Both the position numbers and the translations under genes were made by a program. The notes below the pieces were generated by a model, which was not told where the DNA came from, made no database searches, and saw nothing but the letters and a program-made list of their open reading frames with translations. A stretch of 64,000 bases of DNA, taken from NCBI RefSeq assembly GCF_002362315.1, contig NZ_MTZV01000006.1:2418001-2482000 (forward strand), in the 5' to 3' direction. Below, one piece after another: positions 34,524 to 42,755 of the stretch (position 1 is the stretch's first letter; each line of letters opens with the position of its first letter). The DNA is from Paraburkholderia acidicola (GTDB lineage: Bacteria; Pseudomonadota; Gammaproteobacteria; Burkholderiales; Burkholderiaceae).

Positions 34524-35165
34524 ATGCTGACCGTCCACCACCTGGGTAAATCGCAGTCCGAGCGCATCGTATGGCTTTGCGAAGAACTCGCGATTCCCTA
34601 CGAATTGAAGATCTATAACCGCGACCCGGTCACCCGGCTTGGGCCGCCTGAGTACAAGGCGTTGCATCCGCTGGGTACGGCGCCGATCATTTCGGACGGC
34701 GACATCGTGCTGGCCGAATCGACTGCGATCATGGAGTACATCATCGCGAAGCACGGTAGCGGCGGCCTCGTACCGGCTGCTACTGATCCCACGTTCCCCG
34801 ACTATCTGTTCTGGTTTCACTTCGCAAACGGTTCGCTTCAACCTAATCTCGGGCGCAGCATGATACTGAGCCGTGTCGATCTGCCCGTCGACAATCCGAC
34901 CTTGAAATGGTCGAGCGCGCGGCTCGACCTCGTATTGAATCTGGTCGAAAGCCGCCTGGGCGAGACCGCGTATCTGGCAGGAAACGCATTCACCGCAGCG
35001 GATATCGTGACGGTGTTCTCATTCACGACGATGCGGATTTTTCTGCCCTTCGATCTTTCGCCTTACCCGAATATCCTCGCGTATCTTCAGCGCATCGGTG
35101 CCCGCGATGCGTATCGTCGGGCGATGAAAAAGGGCGACCCCGACATGACACCGATGCTGACGTGA
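34524..35165 (+). CDS. Glutathione S-transferase
   Basis: This 213-residue protein has the thioredoxin-like N-terminal domain (LTVHHLGKSQSERIVWLCEE, then LHPLGTAPIISDGD with the cis-Pro, and LAESTAIMEYI for glutathione gamma-Glu binding). A helical C-terminal domain follows (FTAADIVTVFSF is the N-capping region). It should conjugate or bind glutathione in the cytoplasm; the KSQSER segment suggests a catalytic Ser in the first helix, as in beta/theta-like classes. It lies 61 bases after the prolyl oligopeptidase stop and might be co-transcribed with it. The electrophilic substrate is unknown. Confidence 0.92.
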   Translation: MLTVHHLGKSQSERIVWLCEELAIPYELKIYNRDPVTRLGPPEYKALHPLGTAPIISDGDIVLAESTAIMEYIIAKHGSGGLVPAATDPTFPDYLFWFHFANGSLQPNLGRSMILSRVDLPVDNPTLKWSSARLDLVLNLVESRLGETAYLAGNAFTAADIVTVFSFTTMRIFLPFDLSPYPNILAYLQRIGARDAYRRAMKKGDPDMTPMLT

Positions 35166-35236
35166 GCATTGCGTATCTACATGGCGTCAAGTTCGCGCGA
35201 TAAACCATAAAAAACGCGTAAACCCCCATCACAGCA

Positions 35237-35280
35237 GGGCGACTGGCGCAGTCGCCCGCTCAATTCTTTACGGGATTTTT
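35237..35280 (+). terminator. Probable terminator after the GST gene
   Basis: GGGCGACT (35237-35244) pairs perfectly with AGTCGCCC (35250-35257) around a 5-base loop. A T-rich stretch (ATTTTTT) follows after 17 bases, which is farther than ideal. Confidence 0.45.
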
Positions 35281-35343
35281 TCTTGCGCGCTGCAACAGGC
35301 CAAACCTAAACTTCGTGCAACGTGATGCGAAAACGAGGTTGTC

Positions 35344-35979
35344 ATGTTGCAGCAACGTGTAGCGATGAAGCGACCTGTACCGATCACCTATGTCCATCGC
35401 GGCATGGGCAATATCACGTTACGTCGCTTCGACCCGACGCGCGATTCATTCGATGAACTGACCGCGATGCTGCACCGTGCGTTCGCGCGACTCGGTGAGA
35501 TGGGACTGAACTGCACGTGTGTCGATCAACCGGTTTCCATCACGCAGGCGCGCGCGCTGAGTGGCGATTGCCATGTCGCCGTATGCGATGGGCGGATCGT
35601 CGGCACCATGACGCTCTACGCGCCCGATCGCGATTCGCCTTGCGAGTTATATCGTCAGAACGATGTCGCCAGCGTGCGGCAGATCGGCGTCGAGCCCGAG
35701 TGGCAGTCGCGTGGTATCGGCGCGTTCATGCTGGCGTTTGCCGAACATTGGGCCGCTACGCGCGGCTATGCGGAACTGGCGCTCGATACGCCGCAGCCCG
35801 CCGCACATCTGATCGCGTTCTATCGCCGGCAAGGTTTCCGGATTGGCGACTTCATGCGGTTCGACGGCAAGCGCTACGACAGCGCGATCCTGCACAAACC
35901 GCCGGTGGCCGCTCGCACGCTCGCCACGTGGTCGCATCGGCTTGAGCTCCCGCATCATGCGCTGGCTCGTGTCGCGTGA
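35344..35979 (+). CDS. GNAT family N-acetyltransferase
   Basis: This 211-residue protein contains one GNAT domain. The acetyl-CoA binding motif A is VRQIGVEPEWQSRGIGAFM, in which the Q/RxxGxG/A element is QSRGIG, followed by the helix AFAEHWAATRG. Motif B is seen in AFYRRQGFRIGDF. The N-terminus (VHRGMGNITLRRFDPTRDS) is typical of small-molecule or protein N-terminal acetyltransferases. GAGG lies shortly before ATG 35344; ATG 35368 is an alternative. The acceptor is unknown. It appears to be a single-gene unit. Confidence 0.85.
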   Translation: MLQQRVAMKRPVPITYVHRGMGNITLRRFDPTRDSFDELTAMLHRAFARLGEMGLNCTCVDQPVSITQARALSGDCHVAVCDGRIVGTMTLYAPDRDSPCELYRQNDVASVRQIGVEPEWQSRGIGAFMLAFAEHWAATRGYAELALDTPQPAAHLIAFYRRQGFRIGDFMRFDGKRYDSAILHKPPVAARTLATWSHRLELPHHALARVA

Positions 35980-36034
35980 TCGGGCACATCACTAAAAAAT
36001 CATTTCCCACGCTTCAGAAGGACCCGTTACACCG

Positions 36035-36379
36035 ATGGCCCACTCCCGAACCGCCTCGATCTTTAGAGGATTTGCCAAGGTCATGGTGGTCGCCTTCGTG
36101 GCCAACCAGATTCTGACCACTGCGTTTACGTACGTTGCGCAACAGGTGGACGCCAACCTCACGCATCAGACGATCATGGTGTTTAGCTGCGTCACATGCG
36201 GCCTCGTGACGATGTGGCTGCAGGCCGATGCGCGTCGCGCGTTTGCTTTCGCGCGTGAGAAGGGCTTTATCAAAACCCCGGGTGACACCGGCAATACGCT
36301 GGAAATTGCCGTGGATTGTCCCAAGCGCTGGCTCGTCATCCTGCATATCGAACTGAATCCTGCGGCGGTTGGCGCTTGA
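36035..36379 (+). CDS. Hypothetical protein with one or two membrane segments
   Basis: This 114-residue protein has a hydrophobic N-terminal segment (FAKVMVVAFVANQILTTAF) and a second moderately hydrophobic stretch (TIMVFSCVTCGLVTMWL) containing two Cys three residues apart. A soluble tail of about 45 residues then ends in PKRWLVILHIELNP. I recognise no family. AAGGA precedes ATG 36035 with a good distance, which supports translation. It sits alone between the GNAT and universal stress protein genes. Confidence 0.6.
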   Translation: MAHSRTASIFRGFAKVMVVAFVANQILTTAFTYVAQQVDANLTHQTIMVFSCVTCGLVTMWLQADARRAFAFAREKGFIKTPGDTGNTLEIAVDCPKRWLVILHIELNPAAVGA

Positions 36380-36529
36380 CAGCGTTCCAACAGCGTTCCT
36401 GACGCAGCGCTCGAACGCGCCGTTGACGAGATCTTTATACGTTTCCCCCAGCGTTTTTCGGTACCTTGATGCGGCGCGTGCTGCAATGAGAAGGTCATCA
36501 TCGCTTCTTCAAGCGAATCGGAGCACTCG

Positions 36530-36946
36530 ATGTTAAAGATGCTGATCCCGGTGGTGGATCACGGCGGTGCGGTACAGGCCGCGCGCTATGCAGCGTTCAT
36601 GTTTCTCGAGCACTGCGTGTCCGAAGTCGAGTTGCTCGAGGTGCTAGAGCCGGTCGATCAGGGACGCGCCGCAGCGTTTCACTCGCGCAGCGCACTGCTT
36701 CGAAAAGAGAAACACGCGATGCTCGCGCCGCTGATCGAGGCACGTTCGATTCTCGAAGATGCCGGCGTTCCGTACAAATGGAAGCGCGTGTTCGGGCACG
36801 GCACGAAAGCGATTGCCGCCTACGCGGCCACGACTCAATCGGATGTCGTGGTGATCGATGCCAGCCATTTCGGTTTTTTCCGCAGACTGATCGTGCTCGC
36901 CAACCTGTGGAGACACACGACTACTCCGGTGACGATGCTTCACTAG
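36530..36946 (+). CDS. Universal stress protein (UspA family)
   Basis: This 138-residue protein has the UspA fold: an N-terminal strand and Asp (MLKMLIPVVDHGGAVQAARY), a central helix-rich part and the C-terminal ATTQSDVVVIDASHFGFFRR followed by TTPVTMLH. The G-2x-G-9x-G(S/T) ATP-binding motif is not obvious (ASHFGFFRR replaces the usual GSRG), so it may belong to the non-ATP-binding subset. Such proteins are induced by starvation, oxidative or osmotic stress. It is monocistronic by appearance. Confidence 0.82.
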   Translation: MLKMLIPVVDHGGAVQAARYAAFMFLEHCVSEVELLEVLEPVDQGRAAAFHSRSALLRKEKHAMLAPLIEARSILEDAGVPYKWKRVFGHGTKAIAAYAATTQSDVVVIDASHFGFFRRLIVLANLWRHTTTPVTMLH

Positions 36947-36973
36947 CCACTACCTGCCGGCCACTCAAGACGC

Positions 36974-37174
36974 TCAGGAAAAAAACACAAACGACAGCGT
37001 AAGCACCACATAGATCGCGATTCCAGCCGTCGGTTGTCCGGCTGCGATCGCCATCACTGCCGCAACCGTTGCGGCTCCGGTAAGCACAAACCGGTAACGC
37101 CGGCGGGTCTGCCGGCCGGTCATTCCGGCAACGCGTGGTGCCGCCGTACCGCGGCGAATATTCAGGCTGGACAT
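36974..37174 (-). CDS. Small membrane protein of unknown function
   Basis: This 66-residue protein has a basic N-terminus (RRGTAAPRVAGMTGRQTRRR) followed by two adjoining hydrophobic segments (FVLTGAATVAAVMAIAAG and TAGIAIYVVLTLSFVFFS) that fill the rest of the chain. On the minus strand GAGG lies 7 bases before ATG 37174, a good ribosome binding site, so I think it is a real gene. It is convergent with the stress protein gene and divergent from ppk2. No family recognised. Confidence 0.5.
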   Translation of the reverse strand: MSSLNIRRGTAAPRVAGMTGRQTRRRYRFVLTGAATVAAVMAIAAGQPTAGIAIYVVLTLSFVFFS

Positions 37175-37424
37175 GGTGAAGCCTCGCTGATCGATCCGGC
37201 GATTCTGTCAGTACGCGTATATCCGGCGTGTAAAGAAGGCCCCGGAAAGCGCAAAATAGCGGTATTCGCCGCGTCACGAGCCGTTCCGCTTCTCAACGGC
37301 CACCCAACCCTCCATCCGGCAAAGTAATACGGCTGACATCGCTTAAGCCGATAATCGCCGGTTGACGCCGCGCTGCACGGGCGTACTGCTTACCCTCTTA
37401 TTTCCGCCGCCAAGGAGAATCGCG

Positions 37425-38348
37425 ATGAACGAGCAGGATCAGAGACCGGAAGCACTGCTGGCGGAGCGGCAACGTCGCTTCGAGGAAGACCTGGTCGACG
37501 CGTACGACGAGGAACTCGAAATGGAAGTGGACGACCGCCTGCTCGACGGCGCAGCGGGCATGACGCCCGAAGCCCGCGATGCGCGCAAGACCTACTTTCG
37601 CGAACTGTTTCGCCTGCAGGGCGAACTCGTGAAGCTGCAGGACTGGATCGTCAAGACCGGTCACCGGATGGTCGTGATCTTCGAAGGTCGCGATGCGGCA
37701 GGTAAGGGTGGTGCGATCAAGCGCATCACGCAACGGCTCAATCCGCGCGTGTGCCGCGTTGTGGCACTGCCGGCGCCGAGCAATCGCGAGCGCACGCAAT
37801 GGTATTTCCAGCGCTATGCGACGCATCTGCCGGCAGGCGGCGAAATGGTGCTGTTCGATCGTAGCTGGTACAACCGCGCAGGCGTTGAACGCGTGATGGG
37901 TTTTTGTACCGACGATGAATACGAAGAGTTTTTCCGCTCGGTTCCCGAGTTCGAAAAGATGCTGGTACGCAGCGGTGTGCAGATCCTGAAGTACTGGTTT
38001 TCGATCACCGACGAAGAGCAGGAAATCCGCTTCCAGGCGCGTATTCAGGACCCGTTGAAGCAATGGAAGCTGAGCCCGATGGATCTGGAAAGCCGGCGCC
38101 GCTGGGAAGCGTACACGCATGCAAAGGAAGTGATGCTGCAGCGTTCGCACATTCCCGAAGCGCCGTGGTGGGTCGTGCAGGCCGTCGACAAGAAGCGCGC
38201 GCGGCTCAACTGCATTCATCACTTGCTGAGCCAGGTGCCGTATCACGAGATCGATCATCCGGGCGTCTCGCTGCCCGAGCGTGTGCACCACGCCGAATAC
38301 ATCCGCCAGCCGGTGCCGACCGAACTCATCGTGCCCGAGATCTACTGA
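37425..38348 (+). CDS. ppk2: Polyphosphate kinase 2
   Basis: This 307-residue enzyme belongs to the PPK2 family, which transfers phosphate between polyphosphate and nucleoside phosphates. The P-loop is EGRDAAGKGGAIKR (about 87-100), the second motif is VLFDRSWYNRAGVERVMGF with the Walker B Asp and lid Arg residues, and QWYFQRY and HIPEAPWWVV are further family segments. An acidic N-terminal extension (about 1-45) precedes the domain. AAGGAG lies 8 bases before ATG 37425. It converges on a Pit phosphate transporter gene, so the two genes fit phosphate storage and uptake. Whether it prefers NDP or NMP cannot be told with confidence. Confidence 0.93.
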   Translation: MNEQDQRPEALLAERQRRFEEDLVDAYDEELEMEVDDRLLDGAAGMTPEARDARKTYFRELFRLQGELVKLQDWIVKTGHRMVVIFEGRDAAGKGGAIKRITQRLNPRVCRVVALPAPSNRERTQWYFQRYATHLPAGGEMVLFDRSWYNRAGVERVMGFCTDDEYEEFFRSVPEFEKMLVRSGVQILKYWFSITDEEQEIRFQARIQDPLKQWKLSPMDLESRRRWEAYTHAKEVMLQRSHIPEAPWWVVQAVDKKRARLNCIHHLLSQVPYHEIDHPGVSLPERVHHAEYIRQPVPTELIVPEIY

Positions 38349-38401
38349 GTACGCGGCACGCGTATGCGTCCACTGATGTTCGCCGGTGGACAGGTGGACA
38401 G

Positions 38402-38433
38402 CAAAAAAAAGCAGCGCGGCGAACCGCGCTGCT
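38402..38433 (-). terminator. Rho-independent terminator for the pit gene
   Basis: AGCAGCGCGG and CCGCGCTGCT form a 10-bp stem around CGAA. On the minus strand it is followed by eight U (complement of the A-run at 38403-38410). It lies about 80 bases after the stop codon of the phosphate transporter gene. Confidence 0.85.
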
Positions 38434-38512
38434 CAATCGCTGATGCACCTTTAATCTTTCGTCCTTCATTTGCGGTAGCCGGCGCATGTGCACCGGCTAC
38501 CGCGTCATGCGT

Positions 38513-40096
38513 TCAGAACACCTGGCGAAACAACCAGTAGAGCATCGCCGACAACGCGATCGACACTGGCAACGTCAGCACCCACGCGAGCACGAGGCTA
38601 CGCACGGTGTTCCATTGCAGCCCCGAGCCGTTTGCCGCCATCGTGCCCGCTACGCCGGACGACAGCACGTGCGTCGTCGATACCGGCAGGCCGTACATAT
38701 CCGCGGCACCGATGGTCACCATCGCAACGAGTTCGGCCGATGCACCCTGGCCGTAGGTCAGATGCTGCTTGCCGATCTTCTCGCCGACTGTCACCACGAT
38801 GCGTTTCCAGCCGACCATCGTGCCGAGCCCTAGCGCGATCGCTACCGCGACCTTGACCCACGTCGGAATGAACTTCGTCGCGTGATCGGTCTGCTTCTTG
38901 AAGTTGTCGATGGCCTTTGCATCGTTGGGCGCGAATGCCGGCTGTTTTGCCTTGTCGATCAGACGGATCGCTTCGGACGCGACATACATGTTGTTGCGCA
39001 CGTTATCGACGATGTCTTGCGGAACGTTCGCCATCGAACCCGAGTCGCCAACCTGCTTGCCGATCTGGGTCGTCAACTGCTGCAGCGCGGGCACGGTGGC
39101 TGGCGTCAGTTGGCGCGTGCGCACATAGTCTTCGACATCGCGACGCGGATTGGTCGAAGGCGGTGCGCCGTTCGTATATTTCGCCAGCGATGTCGACGCC
39201 TGTTCTGCGACAGCGACGAAGGTCTGCGATTCGGCGGGTGTGACGGCCTTGTTCAGTGCGTAGGCGGTCGGCACGGTGCCGATCAGGATCAGCATGATGA
39301 GGCCCATGCCCTTCTGGCCGTCATTCGAACCATGCGCGAACGACACGCCGGTGCAGGTGAGAATCAGCAGCGCGCGAATCCAGAACGGCGGCGGTTCGTT
39401 GCCCTTCGGCTCGGCATACAGCGCGGGCACGCGTACGAGTGCCTTGAGCACGAGCAGCAGCAGTGCGGCGAGCAGGAAACCGATGATCGGCGAGAACACC
39501 AGCGACTTGCCGACGCCGAGCGCCTGGTTCCAGTCGACGCCACTCGTACCCGATGCGCCATGCAGCATCGAGTTCATCAGCCCGACGCCGATGATCGAGC
39601 CGATCAGCGTATGCGAGCTCGATGAAGGCAGACCGAAGTACCAGGTGCCGAGATTCCAGATGATCGCGGCGATCAGCAGCGCGAACACCATCGAGAAGCC
39701 GGCGCCGTTGCCGACTTGCAGGATCAGTTCGACGGGCAACAACTGCAGGATGCCGAACGCGACCGCACCGGTCGAGGTCAGCACGCCGAGAAAATTCCAC
39801 GTACCGGACCAGATGACCGCGAGGTTCGGCGTCAACGAATGCGTATAGATGACCGTGGCGACAGCGTTCGCCGTGTCATGAAAACCGTTGACGAACTCGA
39901 AACCGAGCGCGATGACCAGCGCGAAGCCGAGCAGCAGATAGGGCAGCAGCGACGACTGCCGCACCGGCGCGAGGTCGTCGAGCAGATGCGTCGCGCAGTA
40001 AGCGGCGCCGCCGGCGATGACGAGCAGGAAGATAAAAAGGCCGATGTTGCGACGGCCGGCAGGGGCGTTCGACTGCGGATACGAAAGTTCCGGCAT
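38513..40096 (-). CDS. pit: Low-affinity inorganic phosphate transporter (PiT family)
   Basis: This 527-residue inner-membrane protein belongs to the PiT family of phosphate/cation symporters. Both signature repeats are present: EFVNGFHDTANAVATVIYTH near the N-terminus and FAHGSNDGQKGMG in the middle. About ten membrane helices are visible, with a large hydrophilic loop of around 120 residues between them (NPRRDVEDYVRTRQLTPATV region), as in E. coli PitA. The C-terminal repeat has GLPVSTTHVLSSGVAG. It imports metal-phosphate with protons. It converges with ppk2 and has its own strong terminator. Confidence 0.93.
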   Translation of the reverse strand: MPELSYPQSNAPAGRRNIGLFIFLLVIAGGAAYCATHLLDDLAPVRQSSLLPYLLLGFALVIALGFEFVNGFHDTANAVATVIYTHSLTPNLAVIWSGTWNFLGVLTSTGAVAFGILQLLPVELILQVGNGAGFSMVFALLIAAIIWNLGTWYFGLPSSSSHTLIGSIIGVGLMNSMLHGASGTSGVDWNQALGVGKSLVFSPIIGFLLAALLLLVLKALVRVPALYAEPKGNEPPPFWIRALLILTCTGVSFAHGSNDGQKGMGLIMLILIGTVPTAYALNKAVTPAESQTFVAVAEQASTSLAKYTNGAPPSTNPRRDVEDYVRTRQLTPATVPALQQLTTQIGKQVGDSGSMANVPQDIVDNVRNNMYVASEAIRLIDKAKQPAFAPNDAKAIDNFKKQTDHATKFIPTWVKVAVAIALGLGTMVGWKRIVVTVGEKIGKQHLTYGQGASAELVAMVTIGAADMYGLPVSTTHVLSSGVAGTMAANGSGLQWNTVRSLVLAWVLTLPVSIALSAMLYWLFRQVF

Positions 40097-40507
40097 GGCC
40101 TGTGTCTCATGTGGGGTCGCGGGGACTTCGATCGTGGTGGGGGCGTGTGTCGTGAAGATGACAAATCGGTGTCGGGTATGCCCCTTATATGGGCGTAAGG
40201 TTGCTGACGCTTATGCGGCATGGTTGTCCGGACACCTCCGGATTTGCCCCAGGGCGAGAGATTCAGGGGGGTTCGCGGGAAAGGCAGATTTGCGCGGCGA
40301 TGGATCGGAACTGGAGGCGGTGCCACACCACGAAAAACAAAAAAGCACGTTGATACTTTTTTGAGTTGTGGTCCATGGGGGGGGCCGTGATAATCGGGCC
40401 GACGCGTTCCGATTATCTAGCTGTCCGAATTTGCGCTGCCACTTCCATGCGTGCCACAGGCTTTGGCGCAAACGCTTGCACGCTCTGACGAAACCGAAGG
40501 GGAGACG
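40097..40507. other. Divergent intergenic region between pit and the lipase gene
   Basis: This 411-base gap must hold the pit promoter (minus strand) and the lipase promoter (plus strand). It contains an AT-rich nested hairpin: ACCAC (40327-40331) with GTGGT (40368-40372) enclosing AAAAAAG (40339-40345) and CTTTTTT (40356-40362). A run of eight G follows at 40377-40384. I see no clear -35/-10 pair and no full Pho box for pit. Confidence 0.45.
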
Positions 40508-41677
40508 ATGAAAATGACAACGCAATTCAGAAGTAGAGATCGGGCCGATGCAGCGAAACCGGTTCTCGCACGCAGGCAGATAAAACTCGCACTCGTTGCT
40601 GCGAGCGTGCTGTTTTCGAACGGCGTGTTCGCCGACAACGTCAACAGTGACGACGCGACTTCGGCGGCAACACGCTATCCGATCATTCTCGTCCACGGCG
40701 TTGCAGGAACCGACAAGATTGGCTTTGGCGAAGTGGGCGCGGATACGCTCAATCCGCTCGACATCCTGTCGAACCTGGACAAGGCGATTGGCATCTACTG
40801 GTACGGCATGGTCCAGCCGCTGCGCGATCATGGCGCCACGGTCTATACGGCCACGCTGTCTTCATGGGAGAGCGATGCCGTACGCGGCGACGAGCTGTAC
40901 AAGGCCGTGCAACAGGTCGAGATGATCACCGGCGCAAAGAAGGTCAATCTGATTGCGCATAGCCAGGGCGGCCAGGCTTCGCGGATCGTCGCGGCACTGC
41001 ACCCGGACGAAGTGGCATCCATCACGACGATCGCCGCTCCGTTGCGCGGCGCTCCGCTTTCGGACGATGTCGGCACGCTATTGAGTGCCGTTCAGAAACT
41101 GCCCGGTGGTTCGCTGCTGGTCGACGCGGTTTTATTTGCGCTGAATGCGTCGGGCTTCATCACCAATCTCGTTTCCGGATTCGCGTTGCCACAAGACGCA
41201 CTGGGCGCGCAAAAGAGTCTTTCGTCGGCGGGCTCGGCCGAACTCAACCAGCAGCTGGATGCGTCGCTCGCGCCCGGCTCGGCATCCGGCCTCGGGGCAG
41301 ACTGCAAGACGAGCGGCGCCGCCTATGAGGACCGACAGGTCACCGTGTCGGGCCAATCGACACCTGCTACCTACCGGACGCTTCTTTACTCATGGACCGG
41401 CAAGGGCGGCCCGGTCGGCAGCTACACGAACCTGTCGTTTCCGCTTGGCTTCGTCGTGGGCAACTTGCTGGGGATTGCGTCGCAGCTCAACACCGGTGAG
41501 AGCGATGGACTCGTTCCCGTGTGCAGTGCGCGCTTCGGCAGCATCATCTCGACCGACTATCTGTGGAACCATGCCACCGAAGTCAACCAGCCGCTCGGAC
41601 TGAAGAACTACAACACCGCCGATCCCGTGACGGTCTTGCTGAATCAGGCACGTCGCCTGAAAGCGGATGGTGTTTGA
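40508..41677 (+). CDS. lipA: Secreted triacylglycerol lipase (Burkholderia/Pseudomonas family I)
   Basis: This 389-residue lipase has a long signal region (cleaved after VFADN or close by), the oxyanion-hole strand YPIILVHGVAGTDKIG, the nucleophile elbow AHSQGG (S152), and a single Cys pair (ADCKTSG and PVCSARF). This pair matches the conserved disulphide of Burkholderia lipases. The acid is expected in GESDGLVPV and the His in LWNHATEVNQ. It hydrolyses long-chain triglycerides outside the cell after type II secretion. It needs the foldase encoded directly downstream, whose start overlaps or abuts this stop. GGGGAGACG precedes ATG 40508. Confidence 0.95.
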   Translation: MKMTTQFRSRDRADAAKPVLARRQIKLALVAASVLFSNGVFADNVNSDDATSAATRYPIILVHGVAGTDKIGFGEVGADTLNPLDILSNLDKAIGIYWYGMVQPLRDHGATVYTATLSSWESDAVRGDELYKAVQQVEMITGAKKVNLIAHSQGGQASRIVAALHPDEVASITTIAAPLRGAPLSDDVGTLLSAVQKLPGGSLLVDAVLFALNASGFITNLVSGFALPQDALGAQKSLSSAGSAELNQQLDASLAPGSASGLGADCKTSGAAYEDRQVTVSGQSTPATYRTLLYSWTGKGGPVGSYTNLSFPLGFVVGNLLGIASQLNTGESDGLVPVCSARFGSIISTDYLWNHATEVNQPLGLKNYNTADPVTVLLNQARRLKADGV

Positions 41678-42686
41678 GATGCGGCTGCCGCTTCCCGCGA
41701 TCGCAGCGTGTGGCGTAGCAGGCGCGATTGCGTTGATCTCCCTGTACGCCGTCCATCCATTCAGGGAAGGAAACAGGGCACCGGAGATCGCGCTGGCGCA
41801 GGCCGGTGGCGACAGCCGTCCTGCTACGGCGCAGCCTGTCTATGCGGCGCATCCAGCGATCCGACCAGCGTCACTGGCCGGTGTGCCGGTGCCTGATGGC
41901 CTGCGGGCTGATTCGCACGGCGATCTGATCCGCGACAAGGCGTTGCGCGACTACTTCGACTATTTCCTCGCCGCGCAGGACGAGTTGAAATCGGACGAGC
42001 GACTCCGGCAGTTCGTCAGGGGTGACATGGAGACGCGCATACAGGGTGCCGCGTTGTCGCAGGCGGAAGATCTCTGGGACCGCTATCGGCGGTATCTGGC
42101 GGAGGCGAGCACGCCGGCTCAGGGTGCGGTTGGCGATGCGACGCAGCTCGATGGTGTCGAACGCGCGCTGGCTGCGCGGGAGTCTTTGCAGAGCCGCGAT
42201 CTGCCTGACGTCGCAAGCGCATGGTTCGGTGACGAGAACCGGCATGCCGAATTTTCGCTGGCGCAAATGCGCATCGCGTCGGACACGTCACTCAGTGCCG
42301 ACGAGCGGAAACGGCAACTGGAAGCACTGAACGCCGGTCTGCCGAAGAACGAGCAGACGCAACTCGCGGCAGCCGGCAAACCCGCGGCATTGGGCAAGCT
42401 CATTGCAGGCATGAACGCACAGGGCGCAACGGATGATGCGATTGCCAGCAGGATCGCAACCGATTTCGGCGCCGACGTCGCCCAGCGTTATCTGCAAAGC
42501 CGGCAACAGGACACGCAGTGGAAAAATCGCTACGACGGGTACGCCGTGCAGCGAGACGCGATTCGCCAGCAACCGGGTTTATCCGATGCCGAGAGAACCC
42601 AGCAGATCGATGCATTGAGACAGCAATACTTCGGTGATCGTACCGAGGTGTTGCATGCCTACCTCTCGGATGCCGGAAACCGCTGA
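41667..42686 (+). CDS. lifO: Lipase-specific foldase (lipase chaperone)
   Basis: This is a 339-residue steric chaperone of the Lif family. It has an N-terminal membrane anchor (LPAIAACGVAGAIALISLYAV), an Ala/Pro-rich linker, and a helical catalytic part beginning with the hallmark motif DYFDYFLAAQDE (variant of RxxFDYxLSA). Arg/Gln-rich helices that clasp the lipase follow. It stays in the inner membrane and folds the lipase in the periplasm before secretion. ATG 41667 overlaps the lipase stop by 11 bases; ATG 41679, just after the stop, is an equally possible start. The overlap argues for coupled translation with the lipase. Confidence 0.92.
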   Translation: MVFEMRLPLPAIAACGVAGAIALISLYAVHPFREGNRAPEIALAQAGGDSRPATAQPVYAAHPAIRPASLAGVPVPDGLRADSHGDLIRDKALRDYFDYFLAAQDELKSDERLRQFVRGDMETRIQGAALSQAEDLWDRYRRYLAEASTPAQGAVGDATQLDGVERALAARESLQSRDLPDVASAWFGDENRHAEFSLAQMRIASDTSLSADERKRQLEALNAGLPKNEQTQLAAAGKPAALGKLIAGMNAQGATDDAIASRIATDFGADVAQRYLQSRQQDTQWKNRYDGYAVQRDAIRQQPGLSDAERTQQIDALRQQYFGDRTEVLHAYLSDAGNR

Positions 42687-42755
42687 CGCTTGCCGAAGGC
42701 CATTCCGCTATCTGGACCGTAGTGAACAACGCTTGCTTCTTCCGAGGGACATGTC

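Noticed and set aside
40140..40200. A possible Pho box upstream of pit
   Set aside because: Only one half-site-like TTGTCAT is seen on the minus strand and the next repeat does not match, so the site is not supported.
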